A DNA stretch of 64,000 bases from JALYNX01 sp963749415 (GCA_963749415.1 CAVVMG010000001.1:2577085-2641084); one strand, 5' to 3'. Counted from the stretch's first letter, positions 33,852 to 43,316 are shown. Made by a program: numbers and translations. Notes: generated by a model from the letters alone, not told the origin.

Positions 33852-35360
33852 TCAGCTCACGGCTTTGAGGGCGTCGATCTCGCCGGCACCGTAGAAGCTG
33901 TTGTGAGCGGCTCCGCCGGTGCACTCCTGGGGCTCGCCGCTGTTCTGTGGGAACGGGGCGTAGATCGAGGTGTCTGGGCAGGCCACCGGGTTGGTGGCTT
34001 GCTGCAATGCCGCCTCGACCGCCCCGCCGGACTTGCCGGTGGTGCTGATGATCAGGGCGGCGACGCCGGCGACGTGCGGGGCGGCCATCGACGTGCCCTG
34101 CAGGTAGCAGTAGGTTGCCCCGCTGGGGTCGACGACGGGACGTAGGCACGGTCGGCCGGCCGGGTAGGTGGACAGCACCCGCCCGTTGGGCGCCGCCGGG
34201 GTGACCTGCAGGATCGAGTCACCGCCGGGTGCGGCGACATCGGCCGTGGAGATGCCATACGACGAGTAGAACGACTTCAGTCCGAGGTCGCCCGTAGCGG
34301 TGACACCGATGACGCCCGGCACCTCGACCGGTACCACGGCGCAGGCGTTGCTGATCTCACGCTCCTGGGCGGAGCCCGGCGGGAAGTCGGGGCTGATCAC
34401 GTCGACTCTGGGGTGCGACAAGTCGGTGCTCTCGTTGCCCTCGGAGGCGACGACAACAGTGCCTTTCGACTGGGCGTGGCGGATCGCTCTCCGCTCGGCG
34501 GTCCAGATCGCCCGCTGCTCGGCGTCGTTGCGGCAATTGAACAACCAGGGGTCAGCGAAGTAGCTGTTGTTGGTGACGTCGATGCCGTGCTCGGCGACCC
34601 ACATGTACGAACAGATGACCATCTCCGGGAAGAAGAAGCCGTCGTCATTGCTCGACTTGATGCCGGCAATTGTGACGTTGGGGGCTACGCCCGTGATGCC
34701 GATGCCGTTCACTGCGGCGGCGATGGTGCCGGCGGTGTGCGTGCCGTGGCCGTTTTGGTCGTTACCGGGCAGAAGCGGCTGCGGTGTCCCGCTAGAGCAG
34801 TCCGCGCTCAGCGCGGCCGAGTAGTTCGGGGCGAGGTCGGGGTGGGTGAAGTCGAGGCCGGTATCGATGTCGCCGACGACGACGTCGGGGTCGCCGCCGC
34901 TGATGTCGTGCGCGGCGAAGGCGTTGATCTGTGTCATGTCCCACTGCAGCCCGGCGAGCGGCTCGCTGTCACTGCCCGGCGCGGGCGCGTCGGCGAGTGC
35001 ACCGGCATCGAGGTCGACGCCGCCGTACACACCTAACCCGGTGGTGGCGCTGGCCTGAACGCCCTTCTGCTCGATGGCGGCTTCAAAGCCGGCGCTATCC
35101 GAACGGGCGATGACGACGCCGATCGCCGCATAGTTGGCGACGAGTGTTCCGCCGGCGGCCTGTACGGCAGCGGCGGCACCCGACGTGGATTTCCCGGCGC
35201 GGTAGAGAAGGACATACGTCTCAGTAGTACCGGTGTCGCCAGCGACAACAGGCGTGGCCGACACGACAGGAGCCATCGCCGTGACCATCGCTAGCGCCCC
35301 AACCGCAGCCAAGAAGCGCTTGACACTCCTTCGGCGGATCAGGCGGACTGGAGTGCTCAT
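33852..35360 (-). CDS. Secreted subtilisin-like serine protease (S8)
   Basis: 502 residues. Signal peptide (SVKRFLAAVGALAMVTAMAP, cleavage near VSATP) and an inhibitor-like prodomain (TYVLLYRAGKSTSGAAAAVQ) precede the catalytic domain: Asp in VVGDIDTGLDFTHPDL, His in NGHGTHTAGTIAAA, oxyanion Asn in VTNNSYFADPW, Ser in GTSMAAPHVAGVAAL. Six or more Cys in the mature part suggest disulphides. An exported, self-processing endopeptidase. Its upstream 500-bp gap has an imperfect hairpin (35428-35462) that could be regulatory. Confidence 0.95.
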   Translation of the reverse strand: MSTPVRLIRRRSVKRFLAAVGALAMVTAMAPVVSATPVVAGDTGTTETYVLLYRAGKSTSGAAAAVQAAGGTLVANYAAIGVVIARSDSAGFEAAIEQKGVQASATTGLGVYGGVDLDAGALADAPAPGSDSEPLAGLQWDMTQINAFAAHDISGGDPDVVVGDIDTGLDFTHPDLAPNYSAALSADCSSGTPQPLLPGNDQNGHGTHTAGTIAAAVNGIGITGVAPNVTIAGIKSSNDDGFFFPEMVICSYMWVAEHGIDVTNNSYFADPWLFNCRNDAEQRAIWTAERRAIRHAQSKGTVVVASEGNESTDLSHPRVDVISPDFPPGSAQEREISNACAVVPVEVPGVIGVTATGDLGLKSFYSSYGISTADVAAPGGDSILQVTPAAPNGRVLSTYPAGRPCLRPVVDPSGATYCYLQGTSMAAPHVAGVAALIISTTGKSGGAVEAALQQATNPVACPDTSIYAPFPQNSGEPQECTGGAAHNSFYGAGEIDALKAVS

Positions 35361-35858
35361 TCGGTTCCCTCCTCGCTGGTGGGGTCACTTACCGACTTGC
35401 CCGATATCTACCCCGACGCACGTATCCCCAGACTTCGGAATCGGGAAAGTCCGAAGGTTTGGAACACCCGCAGCATCACCATGCAGGAATATCGGTTATC
35501 GGATAGAGATCGGGTAAGCCGCCCCGGTCTGTGGTCCTCGTGTGGTGAGCCCACCGAAGTCAAGGCGTGGTCAGTCGACTTGGTGACCAGCTCACGTGAC
35601 GCAGTCGCGTCGTCGTGTTGGTGACTGTGTGGTGCGTCCGGTCCCGTTTGGGAGCCTTATCGGGTGAGAGAACCGAGGGGCCGACCCTGGTGGCACACAA
35701 GCCGCAGTGTGAAACGCTCCGTTCAGCCCGGCGTATATCGAGCATGACAAGTAAAACCCGATCCTGACCTGCGCTCTAGCCCAAAGGAGAGATCAAAGGA
35801 ATGGGGTTGCTGTCATCCAACCCTCCGGTGCGACTGTCGTGGCGTTATCGTGGTGGTC
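35361..35858. other. Intergenic region upstream of subtilase
   Basis: Contains an imperfect inverted repeat (CCAGACTTCGGA at 35428 and TCCGAAGGTTTGG at 35450), a minus-strand copy of repeat A at 35641, and no credible coding frame. Confidence 0.5.
35641..35656 (-). repeat. Dispersed repeat A, copy 3 (only minus-strand copy)
   Basis: The complement reads GGCTCCCAAACGGGAC, matching the consensus GGGCTCCTAGGGAAACGGGAC with a short deletion in the middle. Confidence 0.5.
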
Positions 35859-36005
35859 ATGGAGCTGACGTTCTTGCTCGCTTGGCTACTGCCAATACTT
35901 GCGTTCTGGTTGGTGCTCGTCAGCATCACTAGCGCCATCAGGGACGGAAAGGCCAAGAAGCCCGAAGTCCGAGACGTCAACGAGATGAACTCGCTTCCTC
36001 GGTAA
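35859..36005 (+). CDS. 48-residue single-pass membrane peptide
   Basis: ATG 35859 to TAA 36003-36005. One long hydrophobic helix (ELTFLLAWLLPILAFWLVLV) is followed by a charged tail (RDGKAKKPEVRD). The strong segregation of hydrophobic and charged residues supports coding. It resembles short PLDc_N-like or phage/holin-like membrane peptides, but I do not recognise it. GGTGG lies 2-6 bp upstream as a weak ribosome site. The phage-type amidase gene begins 270 bp downstream. Confidence 0.5.
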   Translation: MELTFLLAWLLPILAFWLVLVSITSAIRDGKAKKPEVRDVNEMNSLPR

Positions 36006-36273
36006 CGAGCTTCACGAAGGGACCGGTGGCGTCAGCGCGCCGGCAAGTCCGACTCGCATCCAAGTTAGGTCTGACCGAATTGCAGTTCTGGATAGTGAAG
36101 GGTTTGCACTTCCAAGCGCTCGGAAGGCGGGGGACTCGCCTCCACCTGAGCTCGCACCCGAGCCCGAAGAATGGGATGCATTGCGGCGGGCGGTAAGACA
36201 ACCCTTGAAGCGGTGAGCAGAATCGGCCCAGTCATGGTGAGCAACAACCATTCCAGACGCATCGGATTGCACT

Positions 36274-37206
36274 TTGGCTAATGCGATCCTCGGCCCCTGT
36301 TTGGATCATGTCGCTGAACGAGCTCAGGCGGCAGGGCTCCCTGTGGTCAAGCTCAAGGGCTGGCGGACACGCACCAACCCCCCAAAGTCGAAGGCGAATG
36401 GCGGCAAATTCCAGCCGATCGGGGTCATCGATCATCACACCGCTCCGCCGGTGCCTGGCAATCTCGTGAAGCTCTCGGAGAAATGCAACATCTCAATCCG
36501 CCATCCCGACGGCGCTGTTTGTCTCCTGAATTCAGGATGGGCGTACGACTCTGGCTGGGGGGACGGACTCGTTCTCGCCGCGGTCAAGGCGGATGCAGCC
36601 CTGCCCCGACCCACCGACACCTATGACACGCTGAACCCAGACCCGATACCGGGAGGTAAGAACCCCGGAGTTCTGGGCAACCCCTTCTTCATCGACATCG
36701 AGGTGCAGCATCTCGGCGACAAATCGCCGCTGCTCGAGGTCATGGAACGGGCACTCGTGGTTACGAACGCAGCTCTTTGTGAGTTCATGGGCTGGAATCC
36801 GAAGACCAGAGTTATCGGACACCGAGAGTGGACAAAACGAAAGATCGACCCGCGATGGAATGGCGGCTCCAACCCGATGCCGGGTTTGCGATCTGCGACG
36901 GCCGCCGAAGTCGACCCGAATCTTGTTGTCGACCCACCCATAGTCCCACTACCCACCGACGACACAGGAGATGACGACGACATGGCATTTACTCCGGAAG
37001 AAGAGGACTTTCTCAAAGACTTCGTCAAGGTCGTTTCTGTTGACATGGGTTCCAGCAGACACTTCGCCAAATCAGCAATTCTGGATATCCGGAAGGACGT
37101 GATCACCCGAGACGAGCTTCTGAAGCTCTTCACTGGGCTCCCTGATGGCAGCGTCGAGGAAGCCCACACCGAACTCCTCAAGCGATTGAAAGCTAAGACT
37201 CAATAG
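36274..37206 (+). CDS. Phage-type N-acetylmuramoyl-L-alanine amidase (endolysin-like)
   Basis: About 310 residues from TTG 36274. An amidase_2/PGRP-like domain: first zinc His in GVIDHHTAPP, then GNPFFIDIEVQHLGDKSP, and GHREWTKRKIDPRW with the second His and the Lys/Asp end of the family. The C-terminal 80 residues are an acidic helical region (FTPEEEDFLKDFVKVVSVDM; VEEAHTELLKRLKAK) of the type found at the end of actinophage lysins. It cleaves the sugar-peptide bond of peptidoglycan. No signal peptide and no phage structural genes are near, so it is a stray or domesticated phage gene. Confidence 0.85.
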   Translation: MANAILGPCLDHVAERAQAAGLPVVKLKGWRTRTNPPKSKANGGKFQPIGVIDHHTAPPVPGNLVKLSEKCNISIRHPDGAVCLLNSGWAYDSGWGDGLVLAAVKADAALPRPTDTYDTLNPDPIPGGKNPGVLGNPFFIDIEVQHLGDKSPLLEVMERALVVTNAALCEFMGWNPKTRVIGHREWTKRKIDPRWNGGSNPMPGLRSATAAEVDPNLVVDPPIVPLPTDDTGDDDDMAFTPEEEDFLKDFVKVVSVDMGSSRHFAKSAILDIRKDVITRDELLKLFTGLPDGSVEEAHTELLKRLKAKTQ

Positions 37207-37391
37207 ACCCCGCAACACGAGCAGTCTCCACTCGAGGATGACTGTGTGCGCCATGTTCCCCCTCAACGATGGGTTCGACGGTTCTGATAATCGAACCGAT
37301 TGCGTCACAATCCGGTTGGGCCAAGAGGTTGCGAACCTTGGGAGCCTGGGATCTGCCGACCAGGCCTTGGCACGTAGGATGCGCGACGACC

Positions 37392-37991
37392 ATGAGTCCA
37401 GAAACCCTTCAACTGGTCACAGTTCTTGGCGGCCTCGCCGGCACATTGCTCGCGGTCTGGATGACCCACGCACTACTGCTTCGCGCAGAGACCAGACGTT
37501 TGGCGGCGGAGGATCAGCGGAGATGGCACGGCGAGCGCCATCGAGCCTTGCGGGAACTCAGCGCATCTGCGATCAAGGCGATTCGCAGCCTCCTCGACGG
37601 CGCGGCCTACTTGCCGCCGGAGGGCGGCGGACAAGAAGCGATCGGCGCCCCGGACATCGGTTTGACGCCGGAAGAGGGAGTCGATGGCTTTTTCGATGCA
37701 GACGAACGGGTGCAGATGCTTCAGCTCGCGGAAAAGATGCCGGAGCGTTTAGACCAGGTGGAGCGAGATGTCAGCTCACTTGCGCTCGTGGTCTCAGGCG
37801 AGGTTTTGGTCACCGCTGAGGAACTGTCTTCAGCGTTGTGGGATTGCTATGGGATGTACATGGAGTATCGCAACGTCACTGAGTTCTCGAATCGGCTCGG
37901 GGAAGCTCAGGACCTATTCAATCAATTGTCCGATCAAGCCCGAGCGATGCTCGGGGCGGAGGGTTCGCTGGATAGCGCCAGGCGCTGGTGA
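37392..37991 (+). CDS. Uncharacterised membrane-anchored coiled-coil protein
   Basis: 199 residues from ATG 37392; the 41 upstream in-frame codons look non-coding. One N-terminal helix (LQLVTVLGGLAGTLLAVWM), then a long charged helical region (LRAETRRLAAEDQRRWHGER, QLAEKMPERLDQVERDVSSL). No catalytic motif seen. Similar one-helix-plus-coil proteins are common near phage remnants and restriction islands in actinobacteria. Function unknown. Confidence 0.65.
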   Translation: MSPETLQLVTVLGGLAGTLLAVWMTHALLLRAETRRLAAEDQRRWHGERHRALRELSASAIKAIRSLLDGAAYLPPEGGGQEAIGAPDIGLTPEEGVDGFFDADERVQMLQLAEKMPERLDQVERDVSSLALVVSGEVLVTAEELSSALWDCYGMYMEYRNVTEFSNRLGEAQDLFNQLSDQARAMLGAEGSLDSARRW

Positions 37992-38138
37992 CGGGTTACC
38001 GGGCCAATGGAGGAGATCTGAAAGCCGGGAGCGTCAGCCGTGTGATGACCGATATTCCGGCCGGTGACGCTGCGGGTGTTCTGAGACTCCGGGCCGTCGC
38101 GATTCCGATGTCCTTTTGGGGCAAGGTGCGGGGAGCGA

Positions 38139-38972
38139 GTGGATTGGCAGCTAAGCGCTAGATTCGGTGGCAGAGCGAAGTTGCCTGGGACAATTCCCAA
38201 CGAGGAGATCTGGCGGGGGATGGTGAGTGGCACCGGCTCGGTGCTCGCCAACGTGCGCCGCCGCAACAAGCGGTTTCCGGGCTTCCCTCGCTGCAAACAG
38301 TGTTACCTCCCGTTGGGCGGTCCCTTGGCGTGGGCGTTTCGGTTGCGAGGGCTGCGACCGTCCGACGGGAATCCCAACTTCTGCAACAACTGCGAGCTGT
38401 TCGTCCGTGAGCATCCCGGCGGCGTGGAAGTGGAGATGGCCTTTCTCTTCGCCGACGTGCGGGGCTCTGCCTCCATGGCTGAAAGGGTGAGCCCCACCAA
38501 GTTCACCGAGAACATGAATCAGTTCTTTGGCGCCGCCAATCGAGTGCTGATAGGCAGCGATGCGTATATCGATAAGCTGGTCGGCGACGAGGTGGTCAGT
38601 TTTTACATGCCCTACCTGGGCAGTGGCAAGTCCCGCCTCGCGGTGCAGGCCGCCAAGGAGTTGTTGATCGCCACCGGTCACCAAGCCACCGAAGGTCCGT
38701 GGCTTCCGGTGGGGGTGGGGGTGAACACTGGGGTCGCTTTCATCGGATCGGTCGGCACCCCCGATGGACGGACCGACTTCACGGCGATGGGGGACGTGGT
38801 CAATGTCACCGCCCGGCTCGCTTCTCTGGCCAGCAGTGGTGAGATCCTGATCGGGGCATCGGCGTGGGCCGCGGCGGGCATCGATGACGAGAGCGTGCAT
38901 CGACGCCGTCTGGAGATCAAGGGCAAGAGCGAGCCGATCGATGTCTTCGTTTTGAAGGTGAGCACAGGCTGA
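38139..38972 (+). CDS. Zinc-ribbon plus class III nucleotidyl cyclase
   Basis: 277 residues from GTG 38139 (GGGGAGCGA upstream). Residues 45-95 hold a treble-clef or zinc-ribbon pattern (CKQCYLPL and CNNCELFV). The rest is a class III cyclase domain: FLFADVRGSASMAE (metal Asp), DKLVGDEVVSFY (Lys), FTAMGDVVNVTARL (Asp, Asn, Arg). The start is supported by alignment with the paralogue at 45700, whose N-terminus extends equally far before the first CxxC. Soluble; probably makes cAMP or another cyclic nucleotide in response to redox or metal state at the ribbon (inference). Confidence 0.88.
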   Translation: MDWQLSARFGGRAKLPGTIPNEEIWRGMVSGTGSVLANVRRRNKRFPGFPRCKQCYLPLGGPLAWAFRLRGLRPSDGNPNFCNNCELFVREHPGGVEVEMAFLFADVRGSASMAERVSPTKFTENMNQFFGAANRVLIGSDAYIDKLVGDEVVSFYMPYLGSGKSRLAVQAAKELLIATGHQATEGPWLPVGVGVNTGVAFIGSVGTPDGRTDFTAMGDVVNVTARLASLASSGEILIGASAWAAAGIDDESVHRRRLEIKGKSEPIDVFVLKVSTG

Positions 38973-39133
38973 ACTGCCCAGACCCGATCCAATATTTATG
39001 GTCGATGGAAGGCTGAGCCGATCACACCCGATCGCTACCCGCGCATGAGTTGGACCATTGATTTCGTAGCGCTATCCCTGTACACAGGACGAAGTCCTTT
39101 GGCCGAAGCAAACGCAAGGCAAGGAGATTCAGA

Positions 39134-39421
39134 TTGATTCTGTCAATGGCGCATGCATCCGTCGAAGACCCCACCGCCGAGTACATCTTCGGAGCGTGGT
39201 CCGACATCGTTGTCGGAGTGCGACCCGATGGTCTTGTCGATTGTTATCTCTCCCAAGGAGACGGGGTCGTACACATGGTTTCGATCTGGACGAGTATCGA
39301 AGACCACGACCGGGCAATGGAGGAGGCGAAGAATCACCCAGCCTACGGATTCTTTGCTGCGTGCGGTCTCGATCCCACCCAAACCACGTACGAGGTGATC
39401 GGTCGGCTATCCCGCTCATAG
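39134..39421 (+). CDS. Small ABM-like (ferredoxin-fold) protein
   Basis: 95 residues from TTG 39134, chosen because AAGGAG lies 8 bp upstream; ATG 39146 is the alternative. The sequence (GLVDCYLSQGDGVVHMVSIW, SIEDHDRAMEEAKNHPAYGF, TYEVIGRL) gives the strand-helix-strand pattern of dimeric alpha/beta barrel proteins such as ABM or EthD types. No active-site motif identified. Confidence 0.6.
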   Translation: MILSMAHASVEDPTAEYIFGAWSDIVVGVRPDGLVDCYLSQGDGVVHMVSIWTSIEDHDRAMEEAKNHPAYGFFAACGLDPTQTTYEVIGRLSRS

Positions 39422-39512
39422 CCGACACCACCTTTCGGGCAGGCGACGAGTAGTAGGTCCTATATTCGAATCGGGACGGGTCGCCGCGAGTGGTGCGCGT
39501 AGCTCGTCCCGA

Positions 39513-40361
39513 TTAGTCCGCCCTTGGTCTGTGGTTCGCCGTCTCCGCTTGGTGCAGGGCTGCTTGGTGGTCGCCACTGAGATCGGCGGTGAGGAACTCC
39601 TCGGTTTCGGGGATGGCGATGTGCAACTCGGACTCGATGTGCAGCTCGGACTCGAGAAGATCGGCGTCCATGTCGAGTAGATGACCGCCGACGTGCCTGT
39701 CCTTGGAGATGAAATGGAAGTGATAGCCGGGCACATTGACCGCCCGGGCATAGAGCGGTGCCCAGAACCCGACCAGGGTGCCCACCTCTTGGACGATGGT
39801 GAACTCGCTCTGGTGGGCGGTGGCCTCGAGCAGGTTCTCGCCCGATGCGGCGGCGCAGGCGGCCCGCAGCGACAACCTCTCGAAATGGCCGTCGACCCGG
39901 AGCCCGACGAACAGGTTCTCCGATGGCCTCGACGCGTCCAAAGCCGTCGTCAGATCGGCCAACGTGCCCTGGCCCGTTGCCAGACTCAGATCGGGGCGGA
40001 AATGGGTGACAACTGCGAACGGCACCCGGGCTTCGTCAGGTGGTGAAGTGACCACTCCCCCGGCAGTGGCCCGGTAACAGACCCCGTCGAGCATGATCAG
40101 CTCTCCGTCGAGGCCTTCGAAGGTTCCAAGTCCGAAGTCGCCGTTTCGCTTCAGCTCCCCGACGGTGACCGCCCCGCTGAACACCCCCTGAACCAATGCA
40201 TTGGAAGTCGAAACCTGGAACAGCGAATGGCGGTCGAGGTCGAAGGCGGTTGAGAGGGCGCGATCGACGACCGTCGACAGTGAGTCTCCGCTTTGCTTGG
40301 ACTCGTCCGACAATGCCCGCCAGACACTCTCGGACACATCAGCGTTCAGTCGCGGAGGCAC
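39513..40361 (-). CDS. budA: Alpha-acetolactate decarboxylase with N-terminal ribbon-helix-helix-like extension
   Basis: 282 residues. From about residue 45 it is a BudA enzyme: LFQVSTSNALVQGVFSG, DFGLGTFEGLDGELIMLDG, VPFAVVTHF and the zinc-site segment YHFHFISKDRHVGGHLLDM. It converts alpha-acetolactate to acetoin. The first 40 residues (PPRLNADVSESVWRALSDES, TVVDRALSTAF) look like an Arc/CopG-type ribbon-helix-helix unit and are not part of known BudA proteins. The tail contains an in-place duplication (ESELHIESELHI). No acetolactate synthase gene is near, so the enzyme draws on the branched-chain amino-acid pathway. Confidence 0.88.
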   Translation of the reverse strand: MPPRLNADVSESVWRALSDESKQSGDSLSTVVDRALSTAFDLDRHSLFQVSTSNALVQGVFSGAVTVGELKRNGDFGLGTFEGLDGELIMLDGVCYRATAGGVVTSPPDEARVPFAVVTHFRPDLSLATGQGTLADLTTALDASRPSENLFVGLRVDGHFERLSLRAACAAASGENLLEATAHQSEFTIVQEVGTLVGFWAPLYARAVNVPGYHFHFISKDRHVGGHLLDMDADLLESELHIESELHIAIPETEEFLTADLSGDHQAALHQAETANHRPRAD

Positions 40362-40466
40362 CGGGTGAAGCTACCGATCTCATTGCCTTCGCCGCTATCG
40401 ATCGGAGGCCCCCTACTCGACGATGAACAGGTCACCGAAATCGACGATTGGTGGCACCGTCATCAG

Positions 40467-42641
40467 TCAGCCATGCAGCGCCCTGATGGCGCGGTTGGCG
40501 TAGCTCACCCGGCCGGCCAGGGTTCTGGCAACGAATGCATGGAATTCGGCGGCCGCTCCCGGATCCGTACGGCAGAGCGCATCGAACGACTCGGCCGTGA
40601 GATGAAGGACCTCGCATTCGGTCTCGGTGACTGCAGTCGCGGTGCATGGCTCGTTTCGATACAGACTGATCTCACCCAAGACTGTGCCCTCGAGGAGAGT
40701 TCGCAGCCGAACCTGCTGGCCCGAGGGCCCTTCGACGGACACCGTCACCCGGCCTGAGACGATCAGATAGATGCCAGGCGAGGGATCGCCCTCTCGCATC
40801 AATTCCTCACCGGCGGGAATCGTTTGGGCAGCCAGGTACGGGGCAAGCTCAGCGGTGAACGCTGTTGGCAGCGCACGCTCCGATCCCGGGCGATCGCCGG
40901 CACTCGCCAAGACGCGGTCTTCGGACCAGGCCATCCCGTAATCGAGGTCGGTCTCGTATCTCAGCACGTCCTCGTATTCGGCTACGAGCTCGGCAAACTG
41001 GGAATGTTGGGAAGGGCTCAGCCCGCTGAGTGTCACCACCAATTCATTGTCTCGGGCCAGCAGAGCGAGCCTCTCGAAATACACCACCGCCGAGGAGTCC
41101 ACGCCGGTCACCAGTTGAAAGTCGCAGATCACGAATTGCAGGGTTGGCGCAGTCTCCAAATGAGACCTGACATGCTCGATGACCCGACTTGCGGTCCCGA
41201 AGAAGATGAATCCCTGCAGCTCGAGGATCAGCACGGAATCACCCACCTCTTGGAGGTACTCGGCATCGGCAGCGGGGCGTTCGATGTTGCTCTGGTGCTC
41301 CTTCGCTGTGAGCGAATGTTTGACCACGTCGATCCGGCTGTAGCGAACGACAAAGAGGGCGATCGCTGCCACCAGACCGGCGGCCACCCCCGGGAGAAAG
41401 CCGACGGTGGCAATGATCACGACGATTCCCCACATCAGGGCGTAATCCGGGCGTGTCATCCGTTTCCGTGAGTCCCAGAGCCACTCGATCAAGAATTCGG
41501 CTGCCACGAAGAGGAGCAGCCCCCCGATGATGAACTGCGGTACGAGCTCGAGGATGGAACCTCCAGCAATGACGACGACGAGGATGAGCAGTGCGGCGAC
41601 CAGGGCAGGGCCGCGCCGCCTGCCGGCGAGACGTTGCGTGATCACTGTGTCTGCCAGATAGAGATATCCCGGAGGGCCCCCGACGGCGCCGGCGGCGAGA
41701 TTGGCCCAACCAGTAGCCCTCAGCTCAACCCGCATGTCGAGATCCAACTTTGTCTCGACTTCGAGTGCACTTATGTACAGCAGGACCGAGATCGGAACGA
41801 TGAGCAGAATGGCAACGAGACCGGCCGCCTCGCCCGCGATTGTCGCCCAGTTCGCCCCTGCAAGGGCCTCAGTGGCCAGACCGGGCCACATTCCGCCATC
41901 CGGGAAAGGGCCGAGCAACCACCCTCGTTGCAACGATGTGACCTTGTCGATGCCCGAGACCTGGGTGATGGCATGAAAACCGACGACACCGAGGGCCAGG
42001 AACGCCAGATAGACCCAGGATGGCCAGCCCCTGCGTGATGCGATCAAAAACACGACGGCGAGCGCTACCCCCGGCCAGAATCGCCCCAGAGCATCGGTGG
42101 TCATCGAGTCGCCAAGCGACCCATCACCCAGGATCCCAATCGCTCCAACCAAGATCAGATATCCGGTGCCTGCGAGCAAACCGCCGATCACCGGAAAGGG
42201 CACGAATCGGGCGATCTCCCCGAGACCGAAGTAACCCATCAACAGGAAGACCACCCCGGTCGCCAGCGATGTCACCGTGATCATGGCCAGGACTGTCTCG
42301 ATCGCCTCGGGCCCGACCAATGATGATGCGATCGACGCTGCACTTAGTCCGAGAATCGCTGCGCTGGCGTCCTGTATCCCTGCGTACACGCCGGGGAAGG
42401 AGCTGCCTATTGCGATGACGAACGCCAACACCGCAGAGGCAACCAACCCAAATCCGATTCCGATGGGAAGGGCGGCCTCGAACTCGCCCTGGAACATCAG
42501 CGATATCAAGGCGATGCCGAGGAGAGAGTTCACAAACGCCAGAACGAGTCCGGTGCCCAATGTCGCGGGGAGTTGACCGAGTTTGAAGTCGGCAGCAAGG
42601 AGGGTCCAGCGATCGCCGACTACTTGGTGGTCTCCGGACAT
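40467..42641 (-). CDS. SulP/SLC26 transporter with STAS and C-terminal cNMP-binding-like domain
   Basis: About 724 residues from ATG 42641. Ten to twelve membrane helices of the SulP anion-transporter fold (FVPFPVIGGLLAGTGYLI, GWANLAAGAVGGPPGYLYLA), a STAS domain (LQFVICDFQLVTGVDSSAVV) and a cyclic-nucleotide-binding-type domain at the end (IPAGEELMREGDPSPGIYLI; GEISLYRNEPCTATAVTE). The conserved Arg that holds the phosphate in true cAMP sites is Cys here (EPCTATA), so nucleotide binding is doubtful. Probably an anion or bicarbonate carrier regulated by its cytoplasmic domains. Confidence 0.92.
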   Translation of the reverse strand: MSGDHQVVGDRWTLLAADFKLGQLPATLGTGLVLAFVNSLLGIALISLMFQGEFEAALPIGIGFGLVASAVLAFVIAIGSSFPGVYAGIQDASAAILGLSAASIASSLVGPEAIETVLAMITVTSLATGVVFLLMGYFGLGEIARFVPFPVIGGLLAGTGYLILVGAIGILGDGSLGDSMTTDALGRFWPGVALAVVFLIASRRGWPSWVYLAFLALGVVGFHAITQVSGIDKVTSLQRGWLLGPFPDGGMWPGLATEALAGANWATIAGEAAGLVAILLIVPISVLLYISALEVETKLDLDMRVELRATGWANLAAGAVGGPPGYLYLADTVITQRLAGRRRGPALVAALLILVVVIAGGSILELVPQFIIGGLLLFVAAEFLIEWLWDSRKRMTRPDYALMWGIVVIIATVGFLPGVAAGLVAAIALFVVRYSRIDVVKHSLTAKEHQSNIERPAADAEYLQEVGDSVLILELQGFIFFGTASRVIEHVRSHLETAPTLQFVICDFQLVTGVDSSAVVYFERLALLARDNELVVTLSGLSPSQHSQFAELVAEYEDVLRYETDLDYGMAWSEDRVLASAGDRPGSERALPTAFTAELAPYLAAQTIPAGEELMREGDPSPGIYLIVSGRVTVSVEGPSGQQVRLRTLLEGTVLGEISLYRNEPCTATAVTETECEVLHLTAESFDALCRTDPGAAAEFHAFVARTLAGRVSYANRAIRALHG

Positions 42642-42721
42642 CCGCCGAGTATGCCAGTGGACCGTCAACGGCTCTGGTTTGCCCGGGCTGGGGCGAGGTC
42701 ACTCCCTCCACACCCCGGGTT

Positions 42722-43252
42722 CTATCCGCGTTGCACCGCGATGGCGGGGCGAAATGCCGGGGTATCGGCGAGAGCTACGAGGAGGGCGCGGAGCAGATTG
42801 GCCAGGTCGGTCTGCGCTGATGGTTGGAGCGTTCCAAGGCTCGCCGCTTGGGTGTCGAGAAGCGTGGCCAGGGCGTCTTCTGCCAGTTCCTTTCCTAGGG
42901 GCGTCAGGCGCACCAGGACACCGCGGCCGTCACGGGGATTGGGGAGCCGTTCGATGAGCCCGGCTCCTTGCAGACGGTTGAGACGGACGGTCATTCCCCC
43001 GGTGGTGAGGAGGAGGGCCTCGGCCAGCTCTGACGGGGTTCGCTGATGAGGCGGGCCCGCACGGTCGAGGTCGGTTAGGACGTCGAGATCCCCGGTGTGG
43101 CTCAGACCGTAGGCCTCTGCGATGTCGTCCAGTCTGGCTTGAAGGAAGTGTGAGGCGCGTATCACTCGGGCCACGACTTCGAGAGACGAGAAGTCGAGTT
43201 CGGGCCGACGTTCATGCCACTCCCGGATGACGCTGTCAACACGATCGTCCAT
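42722..43252 (-). CDS. MarR-family transcriptional regulator
   Basis: 176 residues. The winged helix is RTPSELAEALLLTTGGMTVR, RLQGAGLIERLPNPRDGRGV with the wing Asp/Arg, and VRLTPLGKEL, flanked by dimerisation helices. A repressor of the aromatic-compound or drug-resistance type. A perfect 7-bp dyad at 43317, between this gene and the divergent 43363 gene, is the probable operator. SulP gene downstream on the same strand. Confidence 0.93.
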   Translation of the reverse strand: MDDRVDSVIREWHERRPELDFSSLEVVARVIRASHFLQARLDDIAEAYGLSHTGDLDVLTDLDRAGPPHQRTPSELAEALLLTTGGMTVRLNRLQGAGLIERLPNPRDGRGVLVRLTPLGKELAEDALATLLDTQAASLGTLQPSAQTDLANLLRALLVALADTPAFRPAIAVQRG

Positions 43253-43316
43253 TCCCTGTTCCCTTCTAGTCGTGCGTTCAGTGTTCGGCCTGGGCTATGT
43301 TATTTGACTTATAGTT

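Noticed and set aside
36006..36273. tRNA-like sequence
   Set aside because: A few short self-complementary stretches, but no cloverleaf with anticodon and T-arm could be drawn.
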